64,000 bases of DNA from Flavobacterium silvisoli. Lineage in GTDB: Bacteria > Bacteroidota > Bacteroidia > Flavobacteriales > Flavobacteriaceae. The stretch spans positions 1-64,000 of the forward strand of contig NZ_SJPE01000009.1 in the NCBI RefSeq assembly GCF_004329815.1, written 5' to 3'. Below, in pieces: positions 46,260 through 55,290 of the stretch (position 1 is its first letter; each line of letters opens with the position of its first letter). The position numbers were made by a program, and so were the translations under genes. The notes under the pieces were generated by a model. That model was not told the DNA's origin. It saw nothing but the letters and a program-made list of their open reading frames with translations, and searched no databases.

Positions 46260-49200
46260 ATGAATAAAAAGCCTATTGGCAATATGGGAATATATCTATT
46301 CCTTTTGTGCCTTTGTTTTCAGGTTACGTTTGCTTTTGGAGACAAGAAGCAAGAGACAAGAAGCAAGAGACTTTTTGCTGTAAATGGAGGAGATTCCTCC
46401 TTTGTCGGAATGACAATAAAACAAAATATTATTACCGGAACCGTTAGTGATGCTCATGGGGTGCTTCCGGGGGTGACGGTTGCCCTTCGACAAGCTCAGG
46501 GTGACAATTCTTTTAGTAGTGGCAAAAGTGTTATAACCGATGAAAAAGGGCAGTTTAGTATAGCTGCTGAAGTGGGAGATGTGCTTGTCTTTAGTTACAT
46601 AGGTTATGCGGCTGTGACTGTTACTGTGGACAGTCGCCGTGTATATGATGTGATTATGCAGGAGGATGCTACCACGCTTAAAGAAGTAACGGTTAATGCC
46701 GGGTATTATACCGTGAAAGACAAGGAACGTACCGGTAGTATTGCTAAGATTACTGCTAAGGACATAGAGAAACAACCCGTGACGAATGTACTTGCTACTA
46801 TGCAGGGACGGATGGCGGGAGTGAGCATTACCCAAACGAGTGGGGTGCCGGGAGGTGGTTTTGACATCAAAATCCGCGGGCAGAACAGCCTTAGGGCGGA
46901 GGGGAACAGCCCTTTGTACCTGATAGACGGCGTTCCTTATTCGAGTGAAGCTTTGGGTAATACCCGAAGTACTTATGTGCTTCCGGGTGTGGCAAACCCA
47001 CTGAACAGCATTAACCCTGATGATATAGCGAGTATAGAAGTGCTGAAGGATGCCGATGCTACGGCTATCTATGGTTCGCGTGGGGCTAATGGTGTGGTTC
47101 TGATTACTACTAAAACCGGAAAGCAGGGTAAGACGCGGTTTGCCGCCAATGTTAGTAAAGGAGCGGGTAGTGTTACCAAGTTTATGAAATTGCTAAACAC
47201 ACAGCAGTACCTGGCTATGCGCCATGAAGCCTATGCCAATGATGGTGTAGCCCCCGAGCCATTTGCCTATGATGTAAACGGCACGTGGGACCCGAACCGC
47301 TATACTGACTGGCAAAAAGAGCTGACAGGAGGTACGGCAACTTACACCGATGCCAATGCCAGCGTGAGTGGCGGAAGTGCCACTATTCAGTTTTTAGTGA
47401 GCGGCACTTACCATGACGAGACCACCGTTTTTCCGGGTGATTTTGGGTATAAACGCGGTGTGCTGCGCAGTAACCTGAACCACCAATCAGAAAACGGGCG
47501 GTTTAAGATGAACTTTTCGACCGGATATACCGCCCAAGAAAACAACCAAACATCCACCGACCTCAGTAGTGTTGCGCTTAGCTTAGCGCCTAATGCACCG
47601 GCGTTGTACACTGCCGATGGCAGCCTGAACTGGGAAGGCAGTACTTGGGCGAATCCGATAGCTTTGCTGGAAGGGAAGTACCGCACCAAAACGCATGATT
47701 TTATTGTTAATTCATTACTAAGCTACACGCTACTGCCGGGACTGGATTTGAAAACGAGTTTTGGCATAACTGACACGCAGCACGAGGAAACCCGCACCCA
47801 GCCCTCAACGCTATACGACCCTGTTTATGAGGTAGGACCTGAGTATTCCTCCCTGTATGTTACTAATAGTAAACGCCGGTCGTGGATAGTGGAACCGCAA
47901 GTGAGTTGGGCGCATCAATGGAAGTTTGGTACAACCGAAGTACTGGCGGGAGGCACTTTTCAGCAACAGAAAAGCAGTAACCAGTTGTTTGAAGCGGATG
48001 GCTTTGCCAGTAATAGTTTGATTTATAACCTCGGTGCTGCTTTTCATGTTTTTACCTTAAAGGATCAGCAGACCGATTACAAGTATCAGGCCTTTTTTGG
48101 GCGGTTGAATTATTCCTATAAAGAAAGGTACATTGTGAACTTAACGGGCCGGCGTGACGGGTCGAGCCGGTTTGGCCCCGGGAGGCAGTTTGCTACTTTT
48201 GGGGCTGTGGGGGCAGCGTGGCTGTTTGGCGCGGAGAAGCTTTTGAAAGATAATGGTATCCTGAGTTTTGGAAAGCTTCGTGGCAGCTATGGTATCACCG
48301 GGAATGACCAAATAGGGGATTACCAGTTTTTGGATACCTATCTGTCCTCGGGGGTAAGCTATGCCGGTGTAATAGGTTTGCAGCCGACCAGACTCTACAA
48401 TCCTAATTTTGGATGGGAGACCAATAAAAAGCTTGAGGTAGCGCTTGAAACCGGGTTTTTTAAGGACCGTATCTTTTTAACCTTGGGTTGGTATAACAAT
48501 CGTTCTTCGAGCCAGCTGGTGGGTATTCCGATGCCTGCTACTACGGGATTTTCCTCAATACAGGGGAATCTTGATGCCACGGTACAGAACCGTGGGGTTG
48601 AGGTAACTTTGAGGACTGTGAACTTTCAGAAAGGGAATTTTAATTGGACTACCCATTTCAATATCTCGGTAGCTAAAAATAAATTGTTGTCGTTTCCCGC
48701 GTTAGAAGGTTCGACTTATCGCAATCAGTTTGTAATAGGACAGGCATTGAATATCCAAAAGGTGTACCATTATACCGGACTCAATCCTGCAAAGGGAGTC
48801 TTTACTTTTGAGGATGTCAATGGTGACGGTATTACCAATGCTCAAGACAAACAAACGGTTGCCGATTTTAATCCTGCTTTTTTTGGTGGTCTAAGCAACC
48901 AGTTTACCTACAAACGCTGGCAGCTCGATTTTTTGCTGCAGTTTGTGAAGCAGCGAAACTATACTTCGGCGGCAATGGCCGGATTGCCGGGAAGCAGAGG
49001 CAATCAGCCGGTAGAGGTACTTACTCATTGGCAGTCAGCGGGTGATTCGACCGGTTTTCAGCAATATACCGCAGGGTACAACTATGATGCTGTGGATGCC
49101 TTTTACAATTATCTTGAGAGTGATGCAGTGATAAGCGATGCCTCTTATGTACGCTTAAAAAATGTTTCCCTGACGTATAAGGTACCTGAGAAATGGCTGT

Positions 49201-49343
49201 TTGGCGCCAGCTGCCGTGCCACGCTGGAAGCACAAAACCTATTGACATTTACTTCCTATAAAGGTCGCGACCCTGAATTTACCCTTAGTGGTTATTTACC
49301 GCCTTTGCGGGTACTAACAGCAGGACTGCAATTTACTTTTTAA
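46260..49343 (+). CDS. SusC/RagA-family TonB-linked outer membrane protein (1027 aa)
   Basis: Signal peptide about 1-27 (MNKKPIGNMGIYLFLLCLCF). An unusual low-complexity stretch (about 28-55) is followed by a carboxypeptidase-regulatory-like domain (IITGTVSDAHGVLPGVTVAL through VLVFSYIGYAAVTV). A TonB plug follows (VLATMQGRMAGVSITQTSG, IKIRGQNSLRAEG, IEVLKDADATAIYGSRGANG), then the beta barrel to the C-terminal aromatic (LTAGLQFTF). It imports a bulky nutrient using TonB energy together with the SusD lipoprotein that follows 17 bp later. The serine peptidase downstream suggests peptide or protein substrates. Oddity: three DNA repeats (46341-46368, 46389-46415, 46483-46506) are built into the N-terminal coding region. 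Confidence 0.95.
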   Translation: MNKKPIGNMGIYLFLLCLCFQVTFAFGDKKQETRSKRLFAVNGGDSSFVGMTIKQNIITGTVSDAHGVLPGVTVALRQAQGDNSFSSGKSVITDEKGQFSIAAEVGDVLVFSYIGYAAVTVTVDSRRVYDVIMQEDATTLKEVTVNAGYYTVKDKERTGSIAKITAKDIEKQPVTNVLATMQGRMAGVSITQTSGVPGGGFDIKIRGQNSLRAEGNSPLYLIDGVPYSSEALGNTRSTYVLPGVANPLNSINPDDIASIEVLKDADATAIYGSRGANGVVLITTKTGKQGKTRFAANVSKGAGSVTKFMKLLNTQQYLAMRHEAYANDGVAPEPFAYDVNGTWDPNRYTDWQKELTGGTATYTDANASVSGGSATIQFLVSGTYHDETTVFPGDFGYKRGVLRSNLNHQSENGRFKMNFSTGYTAQENNQTSTDLSSVALSLAPNAPALYTADGSLNWEGSTWANPIALLEGKYRTKTHDFIVNSLLSYTLLPGLDLKTSFGITDTQHEETRTQPSTLYDPVYEVGPEYSSLYVTNSKRRSWIVEPQVSWAHQWKFGTTEVLAGGTFQQQKSSNQLFEADGFASNSLIYNLGAAFHVFTLKDQQTDYKYQAFFGRLNYSYKERYIVNLTGRRDGSSRFGPGRQFATFGAVGAAWLFGAEKLLKDNGILSFGKLRGSYGITGNDQIGDYQFLDTYLSSGVSYAGVIGLQPTRLYNPNFGWETNKKLEVALETGFFKDRIFLTLGWYNNRSSSQLVGIPMPATTGFSSIQGNLDATVQNRGVEVTLRTVNFQKGNFNWTTHFNISVAKNKLLSFPALEGSTYRNQFVIGQALNIQKVYHYTGLNPAKGVFTFEDVNGDGITNAQDKQTVADFNPAFFGGLSNQFTYKRWQLDFLLQFVKQRNYTSAAMAGLPGSRGNQPVEVLTHWQSAGDSTGFQQYTAGYNYDAVDAFYNYLESDAVISDASYVRLKNVSLTYKVPEKWLFGASCRATLEAQNLLTFTSYKGRDPEFTLSGYLPPLRVLTAGLQFTF
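46341..46506 (+). repeat. Interspersed and direct repeats inside the susC coding sequence
   Basis: GACAAGAAGCAAGA is repeated twice in tandem (46341-46368). GGAGATTCCTCCTTTGTCGG followed by AATGACA (46389-46415) has the style of flavobacterial intergenic repeats. CCCTTCGACAAGCTCAGGG followed by TGACA (46483-46506) is the same element as at 19489, 46065 and 56401 and is translated as ALRQAQGDN. Confidence 0.8.
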
Positions 49344-49360
49344 CTTAAACACTATTTAAA

Positions 49361-50746
49361 ATGAAAAATAAAACCCTTTTTATCGGCCTCCGCAGGCTGA
49401 TGGCTGTTGTACTGCTTATGCTGACTGTTGGTTGCGAATCGTTTGTTGCGGTAGATTTGCCCTCATCGCAATTGAGTTTGGCAACTGTGTTTGAAGAGCC
49501 TGCAACCGCCAATGCGGCTATGACGGATATCTATGCCAAAATGCGTGACAACGGTTTGCTGACCGGCTATGGGTATGGCATGCATGCTGCGCTGGGACTG
49601 TATGCTGACGAACTGGATTACTATGGTGGAGGCACTGCATTTTTTTATACCAACACTTTGTTACCCAATAATGGTGATGTAAGTCTGTGGTGGAGCAGCA
49701 GCTACAATCAGATTTATGCCGCTAATGCTGTTTATGAAGGCGTTAGTGCCTCAGCAAAACTGTCGCAACCTATAAAAGACCAATTGATGGGAGAGGCCTT
49801 ATTTGTTAGGGGGATGCTGCATTTTTATCTGGTGAACCTCTATGGTGATGTGCCCTACATAACTACTACTGATTATGGGCAGAATCAAAAGGTACATAGG
49901 ATGTCTGTTGCTGAAGTGTATACAAGAATCATAGCCGATCTTGAAATGGCACAGACATTATTGCCAACCAGCTACGTTGGCGGAAACAGGGTGCGCCCTA
50001 ATCGGTTTGTGGCGACCGCCTTATTGGCAAGAGTATATCTGTACCATGGAGATTATGCCGCGGCATCAAATGCTGCATCTGCAGTACTGAATGAAGCAGG
50101 AACTTATACTTTGGATTCGGATTTGGATACTGCTTTTTTAAAGGACAGTCCGGGTACCCTGTGGCAATTTAGTCCGCCTGCAGAGGGGCGCAACACGGAA
50201 GAGGGGAGTACCTATATTTTCGTGGCAGGACCGCCCCCTTTTGCAGCATTGCGAAATGAACTGATAAATGCCTTTGAAACCGGGGATTTACGCAAAACCC
50301 ATTGGGTAAAAGCGGTTACGGATGGGAGCAGCACCTGGTATCATGCCTATAAATACAAGGAACCTACTGCTACCGGCACTTCGATGGAATATTCAATAGT
50401 ACTCCGCTTGTCTGAGCAATACCTGATTCGGGCAGAGGCAAGGGCAAAACAGGGATTTTTAACGGGTGCGAAAGAAGACCTTGATGTTATTCGCAACCTT
50501 GCCGGATTGCTCAATACCACTGCTGTGACTCAACAGGAAATTCTTTCTGCCATCGTACAGGAACGTCGGGTGGAGTTTTTTACGGAAGGTGGGCACCGTT
50601 TTTTTGATTTGAAGCGTGCGCAGCAATTGGATGCTGTATTAAGCCCGATAAAACCGGGATGGAGTAGTACGGATGCCTTACTGCCGCTGCCCGAATCGGA
50701 ATTGTTACTAAACCCTAATTTACTCCCTCAAAACCCCGGGTATTGA
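49361..50746 (+). CDS. SusD/RagB-family nutrient-binding outer membrane lipoprotein (461 aa)
   Basis: Lipoprotein signal with the lipobox near LMLTVGCESF (Cys25), then the helical SusD fold: MTDIYAKMRDNGLLTGYGYG, YNQIYAANAVYEG, GEALFVRGMLHFYLVNLYGD (a strongly conserved SusD stretch), and a C-terminal IVQERRVEFFTEGGHRFFDL motif. It forms the lid over the SusC barrel and captures substrate at the cell surface. Its TGA shares one base with the ATG of the peptidase gene, so the two are probably translationally coupled. Confidence 0.95.
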   Translation: MKNKTLFIGLRRLMAVVLLMLTVGCESFVAVDLPSSQLSLATVFEEPATANAAMTDIYAKMRDNGLLTGYGYGMHAALGLYADELDYYGGGTAFFYTNTLLPNNGDVSLWWSSSYNQIYAANAVYEGVSASAKLSQPIKDQLMGEALFVRGMLHFYLVNLYGDVPYITTTDYGQNQKVHRMSVAEVYTRIIADLEMAQTLLPTSYVGGNRVRPNRFVATALLARVYLYHGDYAAASNAASAVLNEAGTYTLDSDLDTAFLKDSPGTLWQFSPPAEGRNTEEGSTYIFVAGPPPFAALRNELINAFETGDLRKTHWVKAVTDGSSTWYHAYKYKEPTATGTSMEYSIVLRLSEQYLIRAEARAKQGFLTGAKEDLDVIRNLAGLLNTTAVTQQEILSAIVQERRVEFFTEGGHRFFDLKRAQQLDAVLSPIKPGWSSTDALLPLPESELLLNPNLLPQNPGY

Positions 50747-53280
50747 TGAAAAGTTTTATTATTATACTATTAATGGCCTGCCCTTTGTTTGGGCAGGTTA
50801 TAAAAGGACCTGTTACTGAAGCGGAATACAAACTGTGGGGCACAATGGACAGTAATCAGTTGTCGGATTATGGCAACTGGATGAGCTATTCGGTGCGTTA
50901 TGAAAGCGGTAAGGATACCTTGTTTGTAAGGCATACTAAGAGCCTAAAATCCTATGCTTTTGCGGGAGGTGCGGATGGGCGCTTTGCCAAGGAGGATTTT
51001 TTTGTGTGCCGGGGAACTGATGGTGGAATAAGTTGGCAGAACCTTAAAAGCGGCAGGCAGCAAACATATACAGAGATTAGTAACTACACTATAGCTTTAG
51101 AAGGGAGTATGTTGCTCCTGCTGAAAAATGGAAACGGTGGTGGAGGTGATTTACTAGGTATTGGAGCGGATGGTAAAGTGGTGCTTACAATACCAAAGGT
51201 TACCTTGTTTTCGCTTAGTCCTGATTCTAATGCACTGGCCTGTGACAGTGACGGGAAACTTCGGGTTATTGACCTAAAGGTTTTAAAGACAGTTGTACTT
51301 GTTGATGAGGTGGCGCGTGACTACCGTCAAATAGCCTGGCAAAGCAATGGGTCTTCTTTTGCCTATCTTACTGATGGTACAGTTGGGTATTTTAGCCTAA
51401 GCGAAAAGAAGGAGTACAAGTTTGACCGAAACCGATTCCCTAATTTTCCAAAAGAAGCTTTAGTATGTGGTGCATCTGTTGCGGAATTAGCCGTTTCTGA
51501 TGATGGCAAACGTATATTCTTTGGAATTAAGGAAAAGGAACCGACAGTGGAACCGACCGGTGTGCAGGTTTGGAATACGGCAGACAAAATATTGTATCCT
51601 GCCAGAGCCGCGCTTAAGGATTGGACCGTTCGTCCCAAATTGGGCGTATGGTTTCCGGAGTTGCAACAGTTTAGGATGGTGACGGACGCACAATTTCCGT
51701 ATCAGCAATTACTGCCCGGTCAGGAATGGGCATTGCTTTGCAATCCGATTTTCAATGAGCCGCAATTCAACCGTGATGCTTCCATTGATTATTACCTGCA
51801 AAATAGTACAACGGGGCAAAGCAAACTCATTCTACAAAAATTTAGTGACGACCAAAATAAGATTGGTATTTCGGGTGCGGGTAGGTTTATTGCCTACTTC
51901 AAGGATAAGCAGTGGTGGCTCTATGATGTAAAATCGGACACGCGTCGCAACCTTACTTCGCATACGGGGCAATCCTTTACAGAGGAAAAGTATGATCGCT
52001 CAGGAGAAGAAAAGGTGTCGGGTATTGCGGGCTGGACTCAGGATGATAAAGAAGTACTGGTTTATGATACGTATGACATCTGGCTTTTGAGAACAGATGG
52101 CAGCCCTGCTGTGCGTTTGACAAGAGGTCGCGAGGAAAAAACAGTATACAGGCTGGTGCCCCGAAATGCTTATACTTCTCTCCGTTCGTCAGATAGCGGG
52201 GTTTTACATTTGAATGACGGATTGCTGCTTGAGGCTGTAAGTGATACAAAAAGTGGTTATTTTACATGGACTGCCGGGAAAGGGCTGCAAAAGCTGGTGT
52301 ACGAAAGCAATAGGATAGGAGGCATCAAACGTTCTTTAAATGGTGTGATTGTATATACAAAAGAACATTATCATTTGTCACCTCAATTGGTAGTTCAATA
52401 TAACATAAATAAAAAGAAAGTACTTTATCAAAGCAATCCACAGCAGAAAAACTACCAATGGGGTTTTTCAAAGTTGATAACGTATGAAAATTCGAAAGGG
52501 AAGGTATTGCACGGAGCTCTTTTTTATCCTGCCGGTTTTGATGCGGATAAAAGCTATCCTATGGTGGTGTATATTTATGAGCGGTTGTCTGATTTCTATA
52601 ACCAGTATGTGAATCCAAGCTTGCTAAATGGTGAGGGATTCAATATCAGTAACCTAACCGCACAGGGTTACTTTGTGCTGTTACCTGATATTGCCTATGA
52701 AGAAGGTAAAACCGGCCAGTCTGCCTTAGATTGTGTAACTGCTGCGGTTGATGAAGTATTGGCTAACGAATCCGTTGACCCAAAACGTCTGGGGCTTTTT
52801 GGTCATTCGTTTGGAGGTTATGAAACTAATTTTATTATAACACAAACTAATAAGTTTGTCACCGCAATATCAGGTTCGGGTATGGCTGATTTCATAAGCA
52901 GTTACTTAGCCGTAGGCAATAAGAGACCCAATGGCTGGCGTTATGAATTTAATCAGTCAAGGATGGGTGTATCATTGTTTGATGGATTTCAAAAGTATCT
53001 GGATAATTCTCCGATTACCTTTGCAAAGCAGATACAGACACCTGTTTTACTATGGTCGGGAGATGCTGACGGACAGGTAGATTATTATCAAAGTATAGAG
53101 TTTCACTTGGCATTGCGGCGATTGCAGAAACCCAATGTTTTGCTGTTGTATGAAGGAGAGGACCACGTACTAATGAAAAGGGAGCATCAGGTCGATTTGA
53201 CGCATCGAACCCAGGAATGGTTTGATTACTATTTAAAAGGGGGAGTAAAGCCGGATTGGCTTATGCCCGATAGGTTATAA
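50746..53280 (+). CDS. Secreted S9 (prolyl oligopeptidase) family serine peptidase (844 aa)
   Basis: The ATG overlapping the susD stop is used; it gives MKSFIIILLMACPLFGQVIK, a Sec signal peptide. A beta-propeller-like region (about 60-560) precedes the alpha/beta hydrolase domain. The catalytic triad is visible: Ser688 in LFGHSFGGYE, Asp775 in SGDADGQVDYY, His807 in EGEDHVLM. S9 enzymes cleave short peptides, often after proline. Being coupled to SusC/SusD, it probably trims the imported peptides in the periplasm. The length (844) is somewhat above the usual 650-750 for DPP4/POP-type enzymes. A strong hairpin terminator follows within 10 bp. Confidence 0.9.
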   Translation: MKSFIIILLMACPLFGQVIKGPVTEAEYKLWGTMDSNQLSDYGNWMSYSVRYESGKDTLFVRHTKSLKSYAFAGGADGRFAKEDFFVCRGTDGGISWQNLKSGRQQTYTEISNYTIALEGSMLLLLKNGNGGGGDLLGIGADGKVVLTIPKVTLFSLSPDSNALACDSDGKLRVIDLKVLKTVVLVDEVARDYRQIAWQSNGSSFAYLTDGTVGYFSLSEKKEYKFDRNRFPNFPKEALVCGASVAELAVSDDGKRIFFGIKEKEPTVEPTGVQVWNTADKILYPARAALKDWTVRPKLGVWFPELQQFRMVTDAQFPYQQLLPGQEWALLCNPIFNEPQFNRDASIDYYLQNSTTGQSKLILQKFSDDQNKIGISGAGRFIAYFKDKQWWLYDVKSDTRRNLTSHTGQSFTEEKYDRSGEEKVSGIAGWTQDDKEVLVYDTYDIWLLRTDGSPAVRLTRGREEKTVYRLVPRNAYTSLRSSDSGVLHLNDGLLLEAVSDTKSGYFTWTAGKGLQKLVYESNRIGGIKRSLNGVIVYTKEHYHLSPQLVVQYNINKKKVLYQSNPQQKNYQWGFSKLITYENSKGKVLHGALFYPAGFDADKSYPMVVYIYERLSDFYNQYVNPSLLNGEGFNISNLTAQGYFVLLPDIAYEEGKTGQSALDCVTAAVDEVLANESVDPKRLGLFGHSFGGYETNFIITQTNKFVTAISGSGMADFISSYLAVGNKRPNGWRYEFNQSRMGVSLFDGFQKYLDNSPITFAKQIQTPVLLWSGDADGQVDYYQSIEFHLALRRLQKPNVLLLYEGEDHVLMKREHQVDLTHRTQEWFDYYLKGGVKPDWLMPDRL

Positions 53281-53285
53281 AACAA

Positions 53286-53319
53286 CAATGCAGTTCCCAC
53301 GGGAACTGCATTGCTTTTT
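53286..53319 (+). terminator. Strong terminator shared by convergent genes
   Basis: A 13-bp perfect stem, CAATGCAGTTCCC (53286-53298) / GGGAACTGCATTG (53301-53313), followed by CTTTTT. It ends the SusCD-peptidase operon; the hairpin could also slow transcription arriving from the DUF6520 gene. Confidence 0.9.
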
Positions 53320-53320
53320 G

Positions 53321-53587
53321 CTACTGGTGGTTGCGGTATAGTTTTACCACACAGTTTCCACTGGCATCCTTACCCCAAAGGTTATTTCCTCCGAAGGTAC
53401 AAAGTGGTCCTACATCATCAGAACACATAATGGATGTTGAACACTGTGTTCCCTGTGGATTTAATTGTACAAATCCCGGAATGTTGATGGTCAACTTTGA
53501 GTTCTTGCTCGTTGTGAATGAGCTGAGTGCTCCAACCAATCCCAAGGCAAGTACTGCCATTGGAATGAATTTACTGAATCTTTTCAT
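53321..53587 (-). CDS. DUF6520-like small secreted protein (88 aa)
   Basis: The start at 53587 (MKRFSKFIPMAVLALGLVGA) is chosen because the open frame upstream adds 21 unlikely residues before a typical signal peptide. The mature part, after about residue 26, has a Cys-containing motif CSTSIMCSDDVGPLCTFGG and the end CVVKLYRNHQ, as in DUF6520 proteins of Bacteroidota. Four cysteines could make two disulfides. It lies directly after a MauE-like membrane protein gene. The function of DUF6520 is not known to me; a small exported peptide with a structural or signalling role is plausible. Confidence 0.75.
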   Translation of the reverse strand: MKRFSKFIPMAVLALGLVGALSSFTTSKNSKLTINIPGFVQLNPQGTQCSTSIMCSDDVGPLCTFGGNNLWGKDASGNCVVKLYRNHQ

Positions 53588-53666
53588 GATTATTAAATTT
53601 AATGTTATTGATCTACTCTGTTCACAGGTTTTCGATCGTTCTCCTGACAACCGGCCGGTTATATTT

Positions 53667-55202
53667 TTATTTATCTGGTGTTGCAGCTTTCGTTCTTTGA
53701 ACCATAGTAGGTTTGGCTTTAATGGTATTTTCCGAATACCGTTGTAGTACCAAGGGACTCATTCGGTAACTAACCAGGTGCGTTCCTATTAATCCATAAA
53801 AATGGTTGCCCTGCAATGTGAAGTGACTTAATCTTTCGCCATCGACGTTGTACACATAGAAACTCACTATATAGCTACGGTTTTTAAGGTCATAGACATC
53901 AACAAGGCTTGCCTGTTTCCACATTTTTGCATCCTCGAATTTGCCCATTGAAGCAGCGTTGACGAATAAAAGCCCTTTGTAAGCAAAGGCTTGCCTGTTG
54001 ACGTATACCGGAGGCGCTGCCATCTTTGTTTCGTTTCTTGCTGCATTGTATGCCAACTTTATTTGTGCTTTACTTATGGTGTCAATAGTGTTTCCCCGGT
54101 ATTTTAATTTGAGATTAGTATCGGTAACTATATATTGATTGCGGTAATAGTATGTATAGACCAACTGATTTGTAAAAGGGTCGTAATTCAACATTCCATC
54201 AGTATCAAAAACTCCATCTATTTGCTTCTGCAGTAAAGAGGGGTTTAGGATTAGATTGTTGGCACTTTGAGAATAGGCACCAAGTATGTTTTCTCCATTC
54301 TGTTTGTCGGTTCTGAATGCCGTAGCAACTGAATCAGTAAAGACAGGATTTGTAAAGCGAGGAGTGATTCCGTGTTGCTGTTGTGCACTCCATTGCCCTG
54401 TTTTCCCTCTAAATATCACCGGCACCGTACCATCAGATGCAAAAAAGTATTTTGGATAGACGTTAAGATGCAAAGCGCGGAACGGAAAATTCAGGTTGTT
54501 TAGTTTAATTACAATTTCCTTTTTGTGCTGTAGTGCCGCATCAATTTCGGTAAGTAATAATGGTGCAGTGACATTTCCTAAATATATTTTTCCATTAGCA
54601 GTTCCTGCAAAATAATAGGAGTTGAACCCAAGGTCAATGTCGTGTTCCTGAGGGAACTGTTCCGGGAGCCTTCGTACAAAATTATTGCGATGCTGTATGA
54701 TATCCTCTGACATCAGAAACAGTACTGTGATTACCACTATCCCAGATGTGAAAAGCATTGTCAGGAACCCATAGGTGCCTCTTGTTGCTGATTGAACTAT
54801 TATAGCGATTGCCGCGATTACCACAAAAACAATATTAAAAATCAGATGTTGTGTCCAGCTCATTTTTTCTAAGATGCCGCCACATGAACAGGGTGTAAAC
54901 GAACTGAAATTCAGGATTATGACGATGTAAGCTGAAAACATGGTCATGAGGACAAAACTTCCGTACAATCCTATCAGTCTTGATTTTTTGAACATCAGGA
55001 GTAGTACCAAGATGAATTCTGCCACAGGGACTGCTACGGATACGGGAGCTGCAAATGCACTCAACAAAGGAGACTGCCCGAGTTGGATTTGGAAGTTTTG
55101 AAAGTCTAACAGCTTACTCATAGCTGCGTATGAGAACAACAGTATGTATAGCATTGCAACAGTATAGACAAAATTGTTTTTGAGTGCCGGATGTGGTTTC
55201 AT
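53667..55202 (-). CDS. MauE/DoxX-like membrane protein with C-terminal beta-propeller-like region (511 aa)
   Basis: The first 170 residues hold four or more membrane helices (VYTVAMLYILLFSYAAMSKL, VAEFILVLLLMF, LIFNIVFVVIAAIAIIV, ...GIVVITVLFLM). A PCSCGG motif (about 109-114) carries a redox-active cysteine pair as in MauE proteins, which support disulfide chemistry in the periplasm. The remaining 330 residues look like a periplasmic beta-propeller (repeated ...VYDLKNRSYIVSFYVYN...-type strands), a fusion seen in Bacteroidota. It precedes the Cys-rich DUF6520 gene by 79 bp and may assist its folding; this is inference. Confidence 0.8.
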   Translation of the reverse strand: MKPHPALKNNFVYTVAMLYILLFSYAAMSKLLDFQNFQIQLGQSPLLSAFAAPVSVAVPVAEFILVLLLMFKKSRLIGLYGSFVLMTMFSAYIVIILNFSSFTPCSCGGILEKMSWTQHLIFNIVFVVIAAIAIIVQSATRGTYGFLTMLFTSGIVVITVLFLMSEDIIQHRNNFVRRLPEQFPQEHDIDLGFNSYYFAGTANGKIYLGNVTAPLLLTEIDAALQHKKEIVIKLNNLNFPFRALHLNVYPKYFFASDGTVPVIFRGKTGQWSAQQQHGITPRFTNPVFTDSVATAFRTDKQNGENILGAYSQSANNLILNPSLLQKQIDGVFDTDGMLNYDPFTNQLVYTYYYRNQYIVTDTNLKLKYRGNTIDTISKAQIKLAYNAARNETKMAAPPVYVNRQAFAYKGLLFVNAASMGKFEDAKMWKQASLVDVYDLKNRSYIVSFYVYNVDGERLSHFTLQGNHFYGLIGTHLVSYRMSPLVLQRYSENTIKAKPTMVQRTKAATPDK

Positions 55203-55290
55203 TACAGTTGGTTTTTGTATTGTAAAATTCTGAATCAGAAACTGTTGGTTGATGTTGAAATCGGAGGATTAGATGTTGTAAATGAGTGTG

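Noticed and set aside
46296..46835. 179-codon minus-strand frame over the susC 5' end
   Set aside because: Shadow of susC; the repeats inside make it long but it lacks protein features.
53331..53747. 138-codon plus-strand frame opposite the DUF6520 gene
   Set aside because: Antisense to the DUF6520-like gene and the MauE gene end; no signal or domain.
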